The position numbers were made by a program, and so were the translations under genes. Shown in pieces: positions 52,430-61,566 of a stretch of 64,000 bases of DNA (positions within the stretch are counted from its first letter, which is position 1; each line of letters starts with the position of its first letter). The stretch comes from CBDFLS01 sp965249185 (GTDB lineage: Bacteria; Chloroflexota; Dehalococcoidia; Lucifugimonadales; Australimonadaceae), in the NCBI GenBank assembly GCA_965249185.1, contig CBDFLS010000002.1, forward strand, positions 1-64,000, written 5' to 3'. The notes beneath the pieces were generated by a model that did no database searches, was not told the DNA's origin, and saw only the letters and a program-made list of their open reading frames with translations.

Positions 52430-53274
52430 GGGTATAATCCCAAAACAGCCACCTGTGAGAGAATGGTGGCATGGGACGGAAGATTGGGTGCCCTCGATGT
52501 CAACACGCCAAGAGCTGGAGCATTCGGCGAGGTAAGAGTCGTTGTGCAGCCTGCCACTACGAGTGGGTGCCCAGGGCGCTGCCGCTTCGGTTGTCGCCAG
52601 GGGAGTGGCGGCGACTGTTGCGCTGGTTCGTCTTGGGGCAGAGTGCCGAGGTGATTGCCCAGGAGGCCCGCCTGGAGCGAAAGCGAGTCCTGCGAGCCCT
52701 GATCGTGGTGCGCCAGGCCATGGTCCGGGACGTTCCCCATGTCTTCTCCGGCGTGGTGGAGGTCGACGAGACCTACCTGGGAGGTTCCTGGCGCAACAGG
52801 CGCCTGGCAAAGCGTGTTCAGGGCACGAAGCGGGGCCGTGGAACCACTAAGCAAGCTGTCTTTGGGATCCTGTGTCGAGGTGGCCTGGTGTGGGCGCAAG
52901 TGGTACCTAACGTGGAAGCCAAGACGCTGCTGCCGCTCCTGCACCAACGCGTGCAACGTGGCTCCATCGTCTGCTCGGACACCTTTACCAGCTACACGGG
53001 CGTCGCAGCGGGGGGCTACGTCCACCGGCTTGTGGACCACAGCCAGGCGTTCAGCGATCGGCAAGGGAGCCACGTCAACGGCTTGGAGGGCTTCTGGGGT
53101 TATCTCAAGCGGCGTCTGGCAGCCAAAGGGGGAGTCCGCCGAGAACGGCTGCCCCTCTATCTTGCTGAGTATGTCTGGCGCTACAATCATCGGCGTCTGT
53201 TGGGACCAGAACAGGTTAAGACATTGTTCAAGCTGCTTCAAAGCTAATCCGGTGGCTAAAACGGGACTTTACCC
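52430..53274 (+). mobile_element. IS1595-family insertion sequence, copy 3 (845 bp)
   Basis: Same ends and length as the other copies; its left end reads GGGTATAATCCC. The 8 bases before it (TTTACCTA) resemble CTCACCTA ending 7 bases past the right end (6 of 8), possibly a decayed target duplication. Confidence 0.85.
52471..53247 (+). CDS. IS1595-family transposase (copy 3)
   Basis: 258 residues, identical in protein sequence to copy 1, with a silent change in the Y-N-H codons near the end. Intact zinc ribbon and DDE residues. Confidence 0.9.
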   Translation: MGRKIGCPRCQHAKSWSIRRGKSRCAACHYEWVPRALPLRLSPGEWRRLLRWFVLGQSAEVIAQEARLERKRVLRALIVVRQAMVRDVPHVFSGVVEVDETYLGGSWRNRRLAKRVQGTKRGRGTTKQAVFGILCRGGLVWAQVVPNVEAKTLLPLLHQRVQRGSIVCSDTFTSYTGVAAGGYVHRLVDHSQAFSDRQGSHVNGLEGFWGYLKRRLAAKGGVRRERLPLYLAEYVWRYNHRRLLGPEQVKTLFKLLQS

Positions 53275-53386
53275 TCACCTACATACCGATGCGCTTGCGC
53301 CCACGCGGGCCGGGGCGGCGCCACTGCCCGTTGCCCCCCCATTGCCCCTTATGTGGGAGGCGTCCACGCCAACCCCGCAACCGCTC

Positions 53387-53434
53387 GCCAATGCGGACGG
53401 TCACTGCTTGCCCAATGCGGATGGTCTCTGCTTG
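53387..53434. repeat. 24-bp tandem repeat, two units
   Basis: Units 53387-53410 and 53411-53434 share 21 of 24 bases (core CCAATGCGGA, then TGCTTG). They lie in the 255-bp stretch after IS copy 3, which has no other clear feature. Confidence 0.6.
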
Positions 53435-53529
53435 CAATGAAGCGGTCGTCGACCTAGGATGAGGCCCCCGAACCGGCCAGCCGCCCCCCCAGCTCCACCG
53501 AATGCCAGCCAAGCCTCCCGAAATACCCC

Positions 53530-53904
53530 ATGCCGGTCATCACCCAAGCAACACCGTTTTTCCGCCAGGGCGTACCGGGGAAGCTGGGGTTTATCGCCCT
53601 GACGTTTCTGGACCTGTGGCTGACGCTCCTCGCTACGCAGATCGGCATGAGCGAATTGAACCCGTTTGTGGACCGGCTGCTGGCTCGGCCCGAGGACCTC
53701 TTCCTGGTCAAGGGCGTTGCTCCGGCGCTTATCGCGCTCGTGGTCCCGGGCAAGTTCCTGGTGCCGGCCATCGGCTTTCTCGTGGCCGTGGCCGGTTGGA
53801 ACATCGCGCAACTCGCCACCGTCCTGTACCCTCCTCCAATTCGCCCGAAGCCGTGCTATCGTGGTCGCCGTATTATCGTGGTCAGGGTAAGGGGCGCCAC
53901 CTGA
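53530..53904 (+). CDS. Small membrane protein, DUF5658-like
   Basis: 124 residues with three hydrophobic helices. The motif TFLDLWLTLLATQIGMSELNPF and a following K-G-V-A-P helix resemble the DUF5658 family of unknown function. No good ribosome site precedes the ATG. It stands alone upstream of the CoA-transferase gene. Confidence 0.5.
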   Translation: MPVITQATPFFRQGVPGKLGFIALTFLDLWLTLLATQIGMSELNPFVDRLLARPEDLFLVKGVAPALIALVVPGKFLVPAIGFLVAVAGWNIAQLATVLYPPPIRPKPCYRGRRIIVVRVRGAT

Positions 53905-53967
53905 GCATGCCACGGCGCCCGCAAGCCGCCCGCAAGCTGACTAAAATCCTCTAGGAAGGTAGGAGAG

Positions 53968-55170
53968 ATGGCCATGCCACTGGAGGGGGTCCGCGTTCTG
54001 GACCTCTCCCAAGTGCTGGGAGGGCCCATCGCCACGCGAATGCTTGGTGACCTTGGCGCCGAGGTGATAAAGATCGAACAGCCCGGCATAGGCGACCCTT
54101 CGCGGCGTCTGGGCCCCCACTCTCTCAACGGCGAAAGCGCCTACTTCCTGGGGTTCAACTGGAACAAGAAAGGGATGACGCTGAATCTCCAGCATCCCAA
54201 GGGCCGTGAGATCATGCACCGTCTGGTGCGTGTCGCGGACGTGGTGATGGACAACTTCAGGCCCACGGTGCTGCCCAGGCTGGGCATCGATTACGAGACG
54301 CTGCGACGGGTGAACCCGCGCATCATCTCCTGCTCGCTGTCCGGTTTCGGGGACGAGGGGCCTTACCGCGACCGTCCAGCTTTCGATGGGGTGGTCCAGG
54401 CTATGAGCGGGGCCATGAGCGTGACGGGAGAGCCCGGCAGGCCTCCGGTGTACTTGGGCTTCCCCGCGGGCGACATCGGTGGCGGGTACGCCGCCGCTCT
54501 GGGCGCAATAACGGCCCTCTTCACCCGTGAGCGGACGGGACAGGGCCAGCGGGTGGATATCAGCATGCTGGATGTGCTGATCGCCTTTCAGGGACATCTG
54601 GGGCAGTTCTATCTCGCCTCGGGCGAGGTGCCAGGCCCCATCGGTTCCAGCCATCCCAGCAATGTGCCGACGGGCGCCTATTTGGCGAGCGACGGCCGGT
54701 ACGTGCAGGTCCACTGCACGACCAACTCATTCTATGAGAAGCTGGCCCATCTCCTGTCCGCCCACGTCGAAGGGCTCCAGGGCCTGCCGGACGACCCTCG
54801 CTTCGCCACACCCGCCGACCGGATGAAGCACCGCGAGGCGCTGGATGCGGTCCTGCGGGATGCCTTCGCCACCAAGACCGCGGGGGCATGGAGCGATCTG
54901 TTCGTGGAATGGGATGTGACCGACGCGCTCATCAACGACATCGGCCAGGCGCTGGCGGACCCCCAGGTCCAGGTGCGGAGGATGGTGGTGGAGGTGGACC
55001 ACCCGGTAGCGGGACGGTATAAGACGGCCGGCAACCCCATCAAGCTGGGCCAGGAGGAGCGCTTCCAGCCGCCACCCACGCTGGGACAGCACACCCACCA
55101 GTTGCTGAAGGAGCTCTTGGCGTTCACCGATGCAGAGCTCCGGGCGCTGGAGACGGAGGGCGTCATCTAG
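53968..55170 (+). CDS. CaiB/BaiF family III CoA-transferase
   Basis: 400 residues; AGGAGAG upstream. Family III pattern: PLEGVRVLDLSQVLGGP, DLGAEVIKIEQPG, FNWNKKGMTLNL, and the catalytic Asp in FPAGDIGGGYAAALG. It moves CoA from one acid thioester to another, activating a carboxylate for catabolism. Sits at the head of the hydrolase/TRAP island, so it may activate an acid brought in by those transporters. Confidence 0.87.
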   Translation: MAMPLEGVRVLDLSQVLGGPIATRMLGDLGAEVIKIEQPGIGDPSRRLGPHSLNGESAYFLGFNWNKKGMTLNLQHPKGREIMHRLVRVADVVMDNFRPTVLPRLGIDYETLRRVNPRIISCSLSGFGDEGPYRDRPAFDGVVQAMSGAMSVTGEPGRPPVYLGFPAGDIGGGYAAALGAITALFTRERTGQGQRVDISMLDVLIAFQGHLGQFYLASGEVPGPIGSSHPSNVPTGAYLASDGRYVQVHCTTNSFYEKLAHLLSAHVEGLQGLPDDPRFATPADRMKHREALDAVLRDAFATKTAGAWSDLFVEWDVTDALINDIGQALADPQVQVRRMVVEVDHPVAGRYKTAGNPIKLGQEERFQPPPTLGQHTHQLLKELLAFTDAELRALETEGVI

Positions 55171-55191
55171 GGAGCCGGTGAATACGGAGCC

Positions 55192-55221
55192 TTGACATTC
55201 AGGGGGTAGGAAGGCTACTCT
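55192..55221 (+). promoter_or_regulatory. Promoter of the amidohydrolase gene at 55275
   Basis: TTGACA (55192-55197), an 18-base spacer and TACTCT (55216-55221), 53 bp before the start codon. Confidence 0.55.
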
Positions 55222-55274
55222 CGGCCCGTATCGAGCGCCGTGCGGGACGTTCCAACGGGAAAGAGAGGCGAGCC

Positions 55275-56429
55275 GTGGCCTACGAATACAAGATCATCTC
55301 GGGCGACAGTCACATAGACATGCGCTGGCTACCCGGCGACCTCTTCGTGGACAACGCGCCGTCCAAATGGAAGGACAAGGTCCCCCAGCTCATCGAGACC
55401 AAGGACGGGCTGAAGTGGTTCGCGGGCGACCAGGACCTGTCCCAGCCTTCGAAGGACCTGTCGCGTCCTCGTCTGCATGCTTCACGATCGACCCCTGCTC
55501 GCGGGTTCACGAAGCACCTCGACCGGATGCATGATGCGGGCTTCTACGATGGAAGAGACCATCCCACCACTCCCGATATTCGCATCCAGGACCAGGACAT
55601 GGACGGTGTCGACGCCGAGGTGATCTACGGCCCGCTGGTGATCGATCCGAAGCAGAACAACCCCGAGTTGGTCCGGCTGCTCCACGAGATATACAACACG
55701 TGGGTGACCGACTTTCAGGCAACCTACCCCCACCGCTTTGCTCCGCTCGCTTGCCTCGCCAACGACGACCCGAAGCTGGCCGCCCTGGAGCTGCGGCGGA
55801 GCGCCAAGCTGGGCCTCAAGGGAGCCGAGCTGGACTTCAGCACGGCGGTTAAACCGATCTGGCACGGCGATTGGGACGTTCTGTGGGCCGCCGCCGAGGA
55901 GTGTCACATGCCCATCTCCTTCCACGCGCGGGGCATCCCACAGCAGGCGCCCCACGATGAAAAGATGCACGACGAGTACAAAAACCCGATATTGGGTGTG
56001 CAGTACACGGTCTTCCAGCTCGCCGGGGCCGAGGTGGTGGCCAGCCTCGTCTTCTCGGGTGTGCTGGAGCGCTTCCCGGGGTTCCACTTCGTGCTGGGTG
56101 AGTGCGGCGCCGTCTGGCTCCCCTACGTTCTGGCGCGGATGGACTTTGAGTACGACGACCAGTTCAGCCATCTCAACTTCCCGCTGAAGCCCAGCGAGTA
56201 CTGGCGCCGCCAGGGCCACACCACCTTCCAGCGGGAGCCGCTCATAGCCGATGCCCTCCACCTGATCGGGGAGGAGACGGTGATGTGGGGCTCCGACTAC
56301 CCCCACGGCGACGGCGTGTGGCCGGACTCACACCTCTGGATGGAAGAGGACATGGGACGCCTGAGTCCGGAGGTCCGGCGCAAGCTCACCCGCGACAACG
56401 CCGGGAAGCTGTACGGGTTCCTGAACTAG
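55275..56429 (+). CDS. Amidohydro_2-family hydrolase, paralogue 1
   Basis: 384 residues from GTG 55275, with GAGAGGCGAG upstream. Metal motifs: SGDSHID at the N-terminus, PISFHARG (strand 5 His) and WGSDYPHGDGVWPDS with the catalytic Asp near the end. ACMSD/gamma-resorcylate-decarboxylase-like superfamily. Very close to the gene at 60317; the last 150 residues are almost identical, while the region around residues 60-80 is clearly different (a Ser/Arg-rich insert here). Ends at a strong terminator. Confidence 0.85.
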   Translation: MAYEYKIISGDSHIDMRWLPGDLFVDNAPSKWKDKVPQLIETKDGLKWFAGDQDLSQPSKDLSRPRLHASRSTPARGFTKHLDRMHDAGFYDGRDHPTTPDIRIQDQDMDGVDAEVIYGPLVIDPKQNNPELVRLLHEIYNTWVTDFQATYPHRFAPLACLANDDPKLAALELRRSAKLGLKGAELDFSTAVKPIWHGDWDVLWAAAEECHMPISFHARGIPQQAPHDEKMHDEYKNPILGVQYTVFQLAGAEVVASLVFSGVLERFPGFHFVLGECGAVWLPYVLARMDFEYDDQFSHLNFPLKPSEYWRRQGHTTFQREPLIADALHLIGEETVMWGSDYPHGDGVWPDSHLWMEEDMGRLSPEVRRKLTRDNAGKLYGFLN

Positions 56430-56469
56430 GCGGCTGAAGCGGCCTGTCCAGCGCAGGCTGGGAGATAAG

Positions 56470-56507
56470 ACTGGCCCCAGGGTCTGAACACAGATCCTGG
56501 GGCCAGT
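56470..56507. terminator. Bidirectional terminator
   Basis: Arms 56470-56486 and 56491-56507 pair over 17 positions (ACTGGCCCCAGG plus an inner TCTG/CAGA with one G-T wobble) around an AACA loop. It separates the convergent amidohydrolase and TRAP permease genes. Confidence 0.87.
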
Positions 56508-56527
56508 TCACGTTCGTGAGTGTCTAC

Positions 56528-58579
56528 CTAGGCGTCGTTTCCGTTCCCGCCTCCGGACTTAGAGGGAGCCGGGGCGCCGGCCGCCGCGTGTGCCGTGGCT
56601 GGAGCAGCCTCCCTGGGCGCACTGCCCGTAAACAGGGCGACCACCCCCGAGGCCACCGTGATTCCAATCACCGTTGCCATCAGCAATTCTGACTGATTGC
56701 GGAGCGCCAGGGCCAGCAGGAAAAAGTTGAGGTATAGCACGACGCGGATAGGCATGATGAGGTTGCGGAAGAGCCAGCCCGCCGTGGCCACCTGAACGCC
56801 TGCGATGGCAAAGGCGGCGCTGCCGATAATCAAAATGGTGGTCGTACCTCCTACGACATCGGTATCAACGAGCAGCAGCTGAGGCGCCACGAGGAAGAGG
56901 AGCGGGAAGACCCACATGGGCCACGACATCTTGGCGACGTCCTTACACACGTTCCAGTACTTGGTCTCGGCCACGATGGCAGCCACCAGGGCGCTGCCGG
57001 CGATGGGCGGGATGATGGTGCCCAGGTGGCCCATGTAAAACGCCACGTAGTGGGAGACCCGCAAGTCTATCCCCATCTTAAAGAGCACAGGGGCGAAGGT
57101 GACGGCCATGATGAAGTAGATGGCCAGGGCCGGGAGTCCAGCGCCGAGGATGATGCCGAAGAAGATCATGATGGCGCCGGCAATAAGCATCTCCCCGCCG
57201 GAGACGTCCTCGATGAGGCCTCCCAGCCGGCCGCCCAGACCGGTGAAGGTGATGGCGTCGGCGATGATGGCCAGGATAGCAAGAATAATCGTTACCGAGC
57301 TGGCGAAGTAGGCCGCCCGCCGGATGCCTTCGGACCAGGCGGACCAACGGGTCTCCACCCGCAGCGTCAATCCCAGGACGACCGTCGTAAGGAAGGCGTA
57401 GGTGGCCGCAAAGCGCAGGGTATGGCCCTGCAAGATCACAAAGAGAATGACCCCCACCGGGATGACCATCAGCAAGGCGGAGCGGGTGTATAGGTGCCAA
57501 GTGACAGTCCCATCGCCCGTCTCCCGGGCAAAGGTCCGATTGATGACGTCCCGGTTCCGCTGGGCGTGGGAGTAGATATAGACGCCGGCGCCCAGGAACC
57601 AGAGGAAAGCCGGCACAAGCGACATGACGATGATGTCGAGATAACTTACGCCCACGATCTCCGCCATGATGAAGGCCACGGCCCCCAGAACGGGTGGGGT
57701 GATGCCGGAAGCGTTGGAGGCGATAGCCTCCACGGCGCCCGCCTGCCCGGCCGTATAGCCCGCCTTCTTCATGGCGGGGATGGTGATGGGGCCGGTCACG
57801 GCCACGTTGCTAACGCCTCCACCCACGAAGGAGCCGGTGACGGCACTGGCCATCAGACAGCCAAAGGCGGGGCCGCCCGCAATCCCAGTGCGGGAAAGGA
57901 GCCGCGCCAGCCCCATGATGGCCACGCCCGCTCCGATGGCGTTCATCAGCAGCCCCCAGAAGATGAGGACCCACAAGAAATCCGCCATGAGCACCATGAT
58001 GGTGGAGAACATCTTCTGCGTGATCCTGGTGAAGATCTCCAGAGTCGCTATGGGCGGGCCTTTCAGCGCGCCGGGCAGCAGGTCGGCAATGAAGAGATAG
58101 GCGATGAAGGCGAAGGCTATGCCGGGGAAGATGGGCCCCCAGTGGACCCAGGAGAGGTAGATGTACACGGCAAACACTAGGAGGCCGATGATCATGTCTG
58201 GGTTGGAGCCGACGTTGGGCCTCCAGAACATCTCGGTCTGCCGGGTGAAGAAGTAGTAGCCCCCGTAGGCGAACAGCACGAGCAGGCTGAGAGAGAAGAT
58301 CCACCGGGGTAGGCCCCGCCGCTTCTGGAGATACCAGAGGGTGGCTATCCCGCTAGCCGCAAAGGCATGGGCCACCTCGAACCCGAAGAATGTTGGGTTC
58401 CAGGAGCGCCACAGGGTCACGCCGAAGAACTTCGGCGTGAACTGGGAAAAGTGGAAAAGGAAGATAATGGCCAGGTTGGCCCAGAACCAGACCGAGAGGA
58501 AAAGGTCGGCCACGGGCATCGCCCTGGGCCCAGCCTTAGGGGCCTCCGCCTCAAGTACTACTCGCGCGTCGTCATCCAT
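56528..58579 (-). CDS. Fused TRAP transporter permease
   Basis: 683 residues, about 17 hydrophobic helices, with TRAP large-subunit motifs GGPAFGCLMASAVTGSFVGG and SNASGITPPVLGAVAFIMAE. The small subunit is fused at the N-terminus and extra helices at the C-terminus. It follows the TAXI binding-protein gene on the same strand, so the pair makes a complete TRAP-TAXI importer, likely for a carboxylic acid. The Gly/Asn-rich C-terminal tail is low complexity. Confidence 0.9.
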   Translation of the reverse strand: MDDDARVVLEAEAPKAGPRAMPVADLFLSVWFWANLAIIFLFHFSQFTPKFFGVTLWRSWNPTFFGFEVAHAFAASGIATLWYLQKRRGLPRWIFSLSLLVLFAYGGYYFFTRQTEMFWRPNVGSNPDMIIGLLVFAVYIYLSWVHWGPIFPGIAFAFIAYLFIADLLPGALKGPPIATLEIFTRITQKMFSTIMVLMADFLWVLIFWGLLMNAIGAGVAIMGLARLLSRTGIAGGPAFGCLMASAVTGSFVGGGVSNVAVTGPITIPAMKKAGYTAGQAGAVEAIASNASGITPPVLGAVAFIMAEIVGVSYLDIIVMSLVPAFLWFLGAGVYIYSHAQRNRDVINRTFARETGDGTVTWHLYTRSALLMVIPVGVILFVILQGHTLRFAATYAFLTTVVLGLTLRVETRWSAWSEGIRRAAYFASSVTIILAILAIIADAITFTGLGGRLGGLIEDVSGGEMLIAGAIMIFFGIILGAGLPALAIYFIMAVTFAPVLFKMGIDLRVSHYVAFYMGHLGTIIPPIAGSALVAAIVAETKYWNVCKDVAKMSWPMWVFPLLFLVAPQLLLVDTDVVGGTTTILIIGSAAFAIAGVQVATAGWLFRNLIMPIRVVLYLNFFLLALALRNQSELLMATVIGITVASGVVALFTGSAPREAAPATAHAAAGAPAPSKSGGGNGNDA

Positions 58580-58650
58580 GGGCTTTGTCCCTCGGGGTGA
58601 GCCAAACTATCCTTGAACACCCAGGATCTCACAATAAATCCCGAATGTGG

Positions 58651-58682
58651 GGGCCGGACTGCGATTGCTCGCAGTCCGGCCC
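58651..58682 (-). terminator. Intercistronic stem-loop between binding-protein and permease genes
   Basis: GGGCCGGACTGCGA (58651-58664), loop TTGC, TCGCAGTCCGGCCC (58669-58682): a 14-bp perfect stem. Placed in the 139-bp gap inside one operon, it may act as a partial terminator or 3' stabiliser that makes the binding protein more abundant than the permease. Confidence 0.75.
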
Positions 58683-58718
58683 GTTGGCACTCTCCACTAG
58701 ACAACGCAGGTCCTCGAC

Positions 58719-59996
58719 CTAGAACGTGCCGTCGGGGTGCGCTGCCTCCCACTCGCGGATGCCCTCGACGCCATAGCCAAGGCCGGCCTCATCATAGGCC
58801 CGGGCCGCGCCGGGGTGGAAGTACCGCTGCGGCACCGAGTACTGGCCCAGCCGCTGCTGCCACAGCTTGGAGTAGAAGCCGAAGTACAGGTCTGAGGTCT
58901 CCCTGTTGTCGATGATGCCCTTCATGGTCGCATAGACCACGTCCTCCGGCGCATCGGGGCTGGTGTGGAAAGTGGGGCTGCCACTGCCGACACAGGTAAG
59001 TCCATCTTCCTTGATGATGTCGTAGTTAGTGCGAGCCGCGGCACGCAGCCCACCCTTGAACACTGATAGCGGCTGGAGGGCGCCGGCCTCCGTCCAAGCG
59101 GGGTTCGCTGCCTGGGCCTTCTCGATGACCTCTATAGGCGTGTCCACCCAGATCCAGTCGCCATTGAGCACCATGGCTTGGTGCGTGCTGGGGTTTTCGG
59201 AGGCCCCCATGCTGTCCGCAAACAGCGTCCAGAAGAGGGTGGCGTCGATCTCGCCGTCAGACAGTCGAGCAACCCCGCCCTTGCCTCCCACGATGGTGTT
59301 GGGGCTGACTCCGGCCGCCGTGAAGAGCATGTTCGCCTCGAGCACCGACGTGTGCCCCGCGACACCAACGTACACGTCCTTGCCGTCCAGGTCATAGATC
59401 GACGTGATCTCCGGGCTCCGGCTGTAGAACATCAGGCAGGCCACCGGATACATGGACCACAAGGCCGCGGGCCGCTTGTGGGCCGCTGGGGCGCCGGTGA
59501 TGGCGAGGGCCCCCTGCCACAGCAGGACGTCCAACTCCTGCTGGGAGAAGATGGTCGTCGCGTATTGCTCCGGATTGTCGTTGACGAACTGGATAGCACC
59601 CAGCCGGGTGTTGTCCTTGGGTGTGATGGTGATATTGCCAGCGTAGGCTATGTCCAGCATCTCCCGCACGGCCTCAACCATGAACCCGTAGGACCTCTGG
59701 CTGTCGTTGAAGAGCCACTCGTACTTGATATCGCCGGCGGCCCGTGGTGTCGCCGTGGGGGCCACCGAAGTCGGCGTGGCGGTCACCTGGACCTCCTTGA
59801 CCACCTCCCTCACGACCACCTTCTCGACCTCCACCTCCTTGATCACCTCCTTCTCCACCTCCTTGATGACCTCTTTGATGACCTCTTTTTCGATCACAAT
59901 GGGCGTCGGCGTGGGATCGTCCCCTCCGCCACAGGCCGCCGCCACCAGGGCCACGGTCAACGCCATAGCAAACAGTCCGCTTAATCGCCTAAACAT
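58719..59996 (-). CDS. TAXI-family TRAP solute-binding lipoprotein
   Basis: 425 residues from ATG 59996 with GGAGGAGG upstream. Lipoprotein signal with Cys22 (AAACGGG), then a Lys/Glu/Val coiled spacer of repeated E-V-x-K units (about 35-70) and a Thr/Pro linker typical of Chloroflexota lipoproteins. The ligand domain matches TAXI-type receptors (YDLDGKDVYVGVAGHTSVLEA, DGEIDATLFW, ASENPS). It delivers its ligand to the fused permease encoded next. Confidence 0.87.
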   Translation of the reverse strand: MFRRLSGLFAMALTVALVAAACGGGDDPTPTPIVIEKEVIKEVIKEVEKEVIKEVEVEKVVVREVVKEVQVTATPTSVAPTATPRAAGDIKYEWLFNDSQRSYGFMVEAVREMLDIAYAGNITITPKDNTRLGAIQFVNDNPEQYATTIFSQQELDVLLWQGALAITGAPAAHKRPAALWSMYPVACLMFYSRSPEITSIYDLDGKDVYVGVAGHTSVLEANMLFTAAGVSPNTIVGGKGGVARLSDGEIDATLFWTLFADSMGASENPSTHQAMVLNGDWIWVDTPIEVIEKAQAANPAWTEAGALQPLSVFKGGLRAAARTNYDIIKEDGLTCVGSGSPTFHTSPDAPEDVVYATMKGIIDNRETSDLYFGFYSKLWQQRLGQYSVPQRYFHPGAARAYDEAGLGYGVEGIREWEAAHPDGTF

Positions 59997-60109
59997 CAAA
60001 ATACCTCCTCCTTACGCTCTTCCTTACAACGGAGAGAGTGAACGGCCCGAAGTGGCGCCGGGTGCGAAAATCTACTCGCGGCCCTTCGTGCCGGTTCAAG
60101 TTCGTACGG

Positions 60110-60138
60110 AAGCTAGCATAGGCTTCTAGCGCTGTCAA
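60110..60138 (-). promoter_or_regulatory. Promoter of the TAXI-TRAP operon
   Basis: On the minus strand, TTGACA (60138-60133), a 17-base spacer and TAGCTT (60115-60110), about 115 bases before the ATG of the binding-protein gene. Confidence 0.45.
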
Positions 60139-60209
60139 GTAATACCTAACAAGCCGATGCGCATCGCCACAGGCGGTGCTTGCGCTCCCCGCACCGGTCC
60201 GATGGATTC

Positions 60210-60238
60210 TTGACATCCACGGGAGGACAATCTAATCT
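60210..60238 (+). promoter_or_regulatory. Promoter of the amidohydrolase gene at 60317
   Basis: TTGACA (60210-60215), a 17-base spacer and TAATCT (60233-60238). Close to the sigma-70 consensus and divergent from the TAXI-TRAP promoter 70 bp away. Confidence 0.6.
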
Positions 60239-60316
60239 CGCCCCAGAGAATTTTGGAGGACTGTGGGGCCGGTCTGACGCCAGGCACCCCCTTTGGCCAC
60301 CAAGGAGGCGAAGACC

Positions 60317-61480
60317 ATGGCATACGAGTACAAGACCATCTCAGGAGATAGCCATATCGACCTGCGCTGGCTCCCTGGGGACCTGTTTGAGAAGAACGCG
60401 CCCGCGAAGTGGAGGGATAAGGTCCCCCATGTGGAGGAGACCGCCGAGGGCTTGAAATGGTTCGCCGAGGGGCAGGACATGGCTACCCCGTATACCGATC
60501 TGTCGATAGCACCCTTGGGAGCGGTCTCTTTCCGGACCCCTCCCCCCGGCGCCTCCAAGCACATGGCCCGTATGCACGAGATGGGATTCTTCGACGGACG
60601 GGCCCATCCAACGACGCCGGAGGTTCGCCTGGAGGACCAGGTGATTGATGGCATCGACGCCGAGGTGATCTACGGCCCCCTGGGAATAGACACCCGGCTG
60701 AAGAGCCGTGAGCTGCTCCGGGTGGTCTACGAGATCTACAACACCTGGGCGGCAGATTTTCGCAACACCAACCCCCATCGATTCGCTCCCCTCGCCTGTA
60801 TCGCCAGCGACGATCCGGAGCTGGCCGCCAAGGAGTTGCGGCGCTCGGCCAAGCTGGGCCTGAAGGGGGCCGACTTCGGCGTTACCTCAGTGGCGACGCC
60901 CATCTGGCACTCCGATTGGGACGTGCTCTGGGCGGCCGCCGAAGAGTGCCAACTGCCCGTCTCCTTCCACACCCGCGGCATCTCGATTCGACCGCCCCTG
61001 AACGTCCAGATGGACCAGGAGTTCAAGACCGTAACCAACGCGGTGAAGTTCAGCGTGTTCCAGCTCGCCGGGGCCGAGGTGGTCGCCAGTCTGGTCTTCT
61101 CCGGAGCGCTGGAGCGCTTCCCCGGGTTCCACTTCGTGCTGGGCGAGTGCGGCGCCGTCTGGATCCCCTATGTGCTCTCGCGCATGGACTTCGAGTACGA
61201 CGACCAGTTCAGCCATCTCAACTTCCCGCTGCAGCCCAGCGAGTACTGGCGCCGCCAGGGCCACACCACCTTCCAGCGCGAGCCGCTCATCGCCGACGTG
61301 CTTCACCTCATCGGTGAAGATAACGTGATGTGGGGCTCCGACTACCCCCACGGCGACGGCGTGTGGCCGGACTCACACATGTGGATGGAAAAGGATATGG
61401 GGCGCCTGAGTCCGGAGGTGCGGCGCAAGCTCACCCGCGACAACGCCGGGAAGCTATATGGGTTCCTGAACGGCTCGTAA
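60317..61480 (+). CDS. Amidohydro_2-family hydrolase, paralogue 2
   Basis: 387 residues from ATG 60317, with AAGGAGG at 60301-60307 deciding the start. Same metal motifs as paralogue 1 (SGDSHID, PVSFHTRG, WGSDYPHGDGVWPDS). The two proteins differ most in the active-site-lining segments around residues 50-80 and 205-230, suggesting that they accept different substrates after duplication. Divergent from the TAXI-TRAP operon, which probably supplies the substrate. Confidence 0.85.
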   Translation: MAYEYKTISGDSHIDLRWLPGDLFEKNAPAKWRDKVPHVEETAEGLKWFAEGQDMATPYTDLSIAPLGAVSFRTPPPGASKHMARMHEMGFFDGRAHPTTPEVRLEDQVIDGIDAEVIYGPLGIDTRLKSRELLRVVYEIYNTWAADFRNTNPHRFAPLACIASDDPELAAKELRRSAKLGLKGADFGVTSVATPIWHSDWDVLWAAAEECQLPVSFHTRGISIRPPLNVQMDQEFKTVTNAVKFSVFQLAGAEVVASLVFSGALERFPGFHFVLGECGAVWIPYVLSRMDFEYDDQFSHLNFPLQPSEYWRRQGHTTFQREPLIADVLHLIGEDNVMWGSDYPHGDGVWPDSHMWMEKDMGRLSPEVRRKLTRDNAGKLYGFLNGS

Positions 61481-61522
61481 AGAGGGAGGCCCAAGCGGGC
61501 TCTGTATCAAACGATATCGAGG

Positions 61523-61566
61523 AATAAGAGAGAGGCCGGTCCTGAAGGACCGGCCTCTCTCTTATT
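61523..61566. terminator. Strong bidirectional terminator
   Basis: A 20-bp perfect stem (61523-61542 and 61547-61566) with loop TGAA, flanked by AATAAGAG and its complement CTCTTATT. It lies between the convergent amidohydrolase and NHL-repeat genes. Confidence 0.9.
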
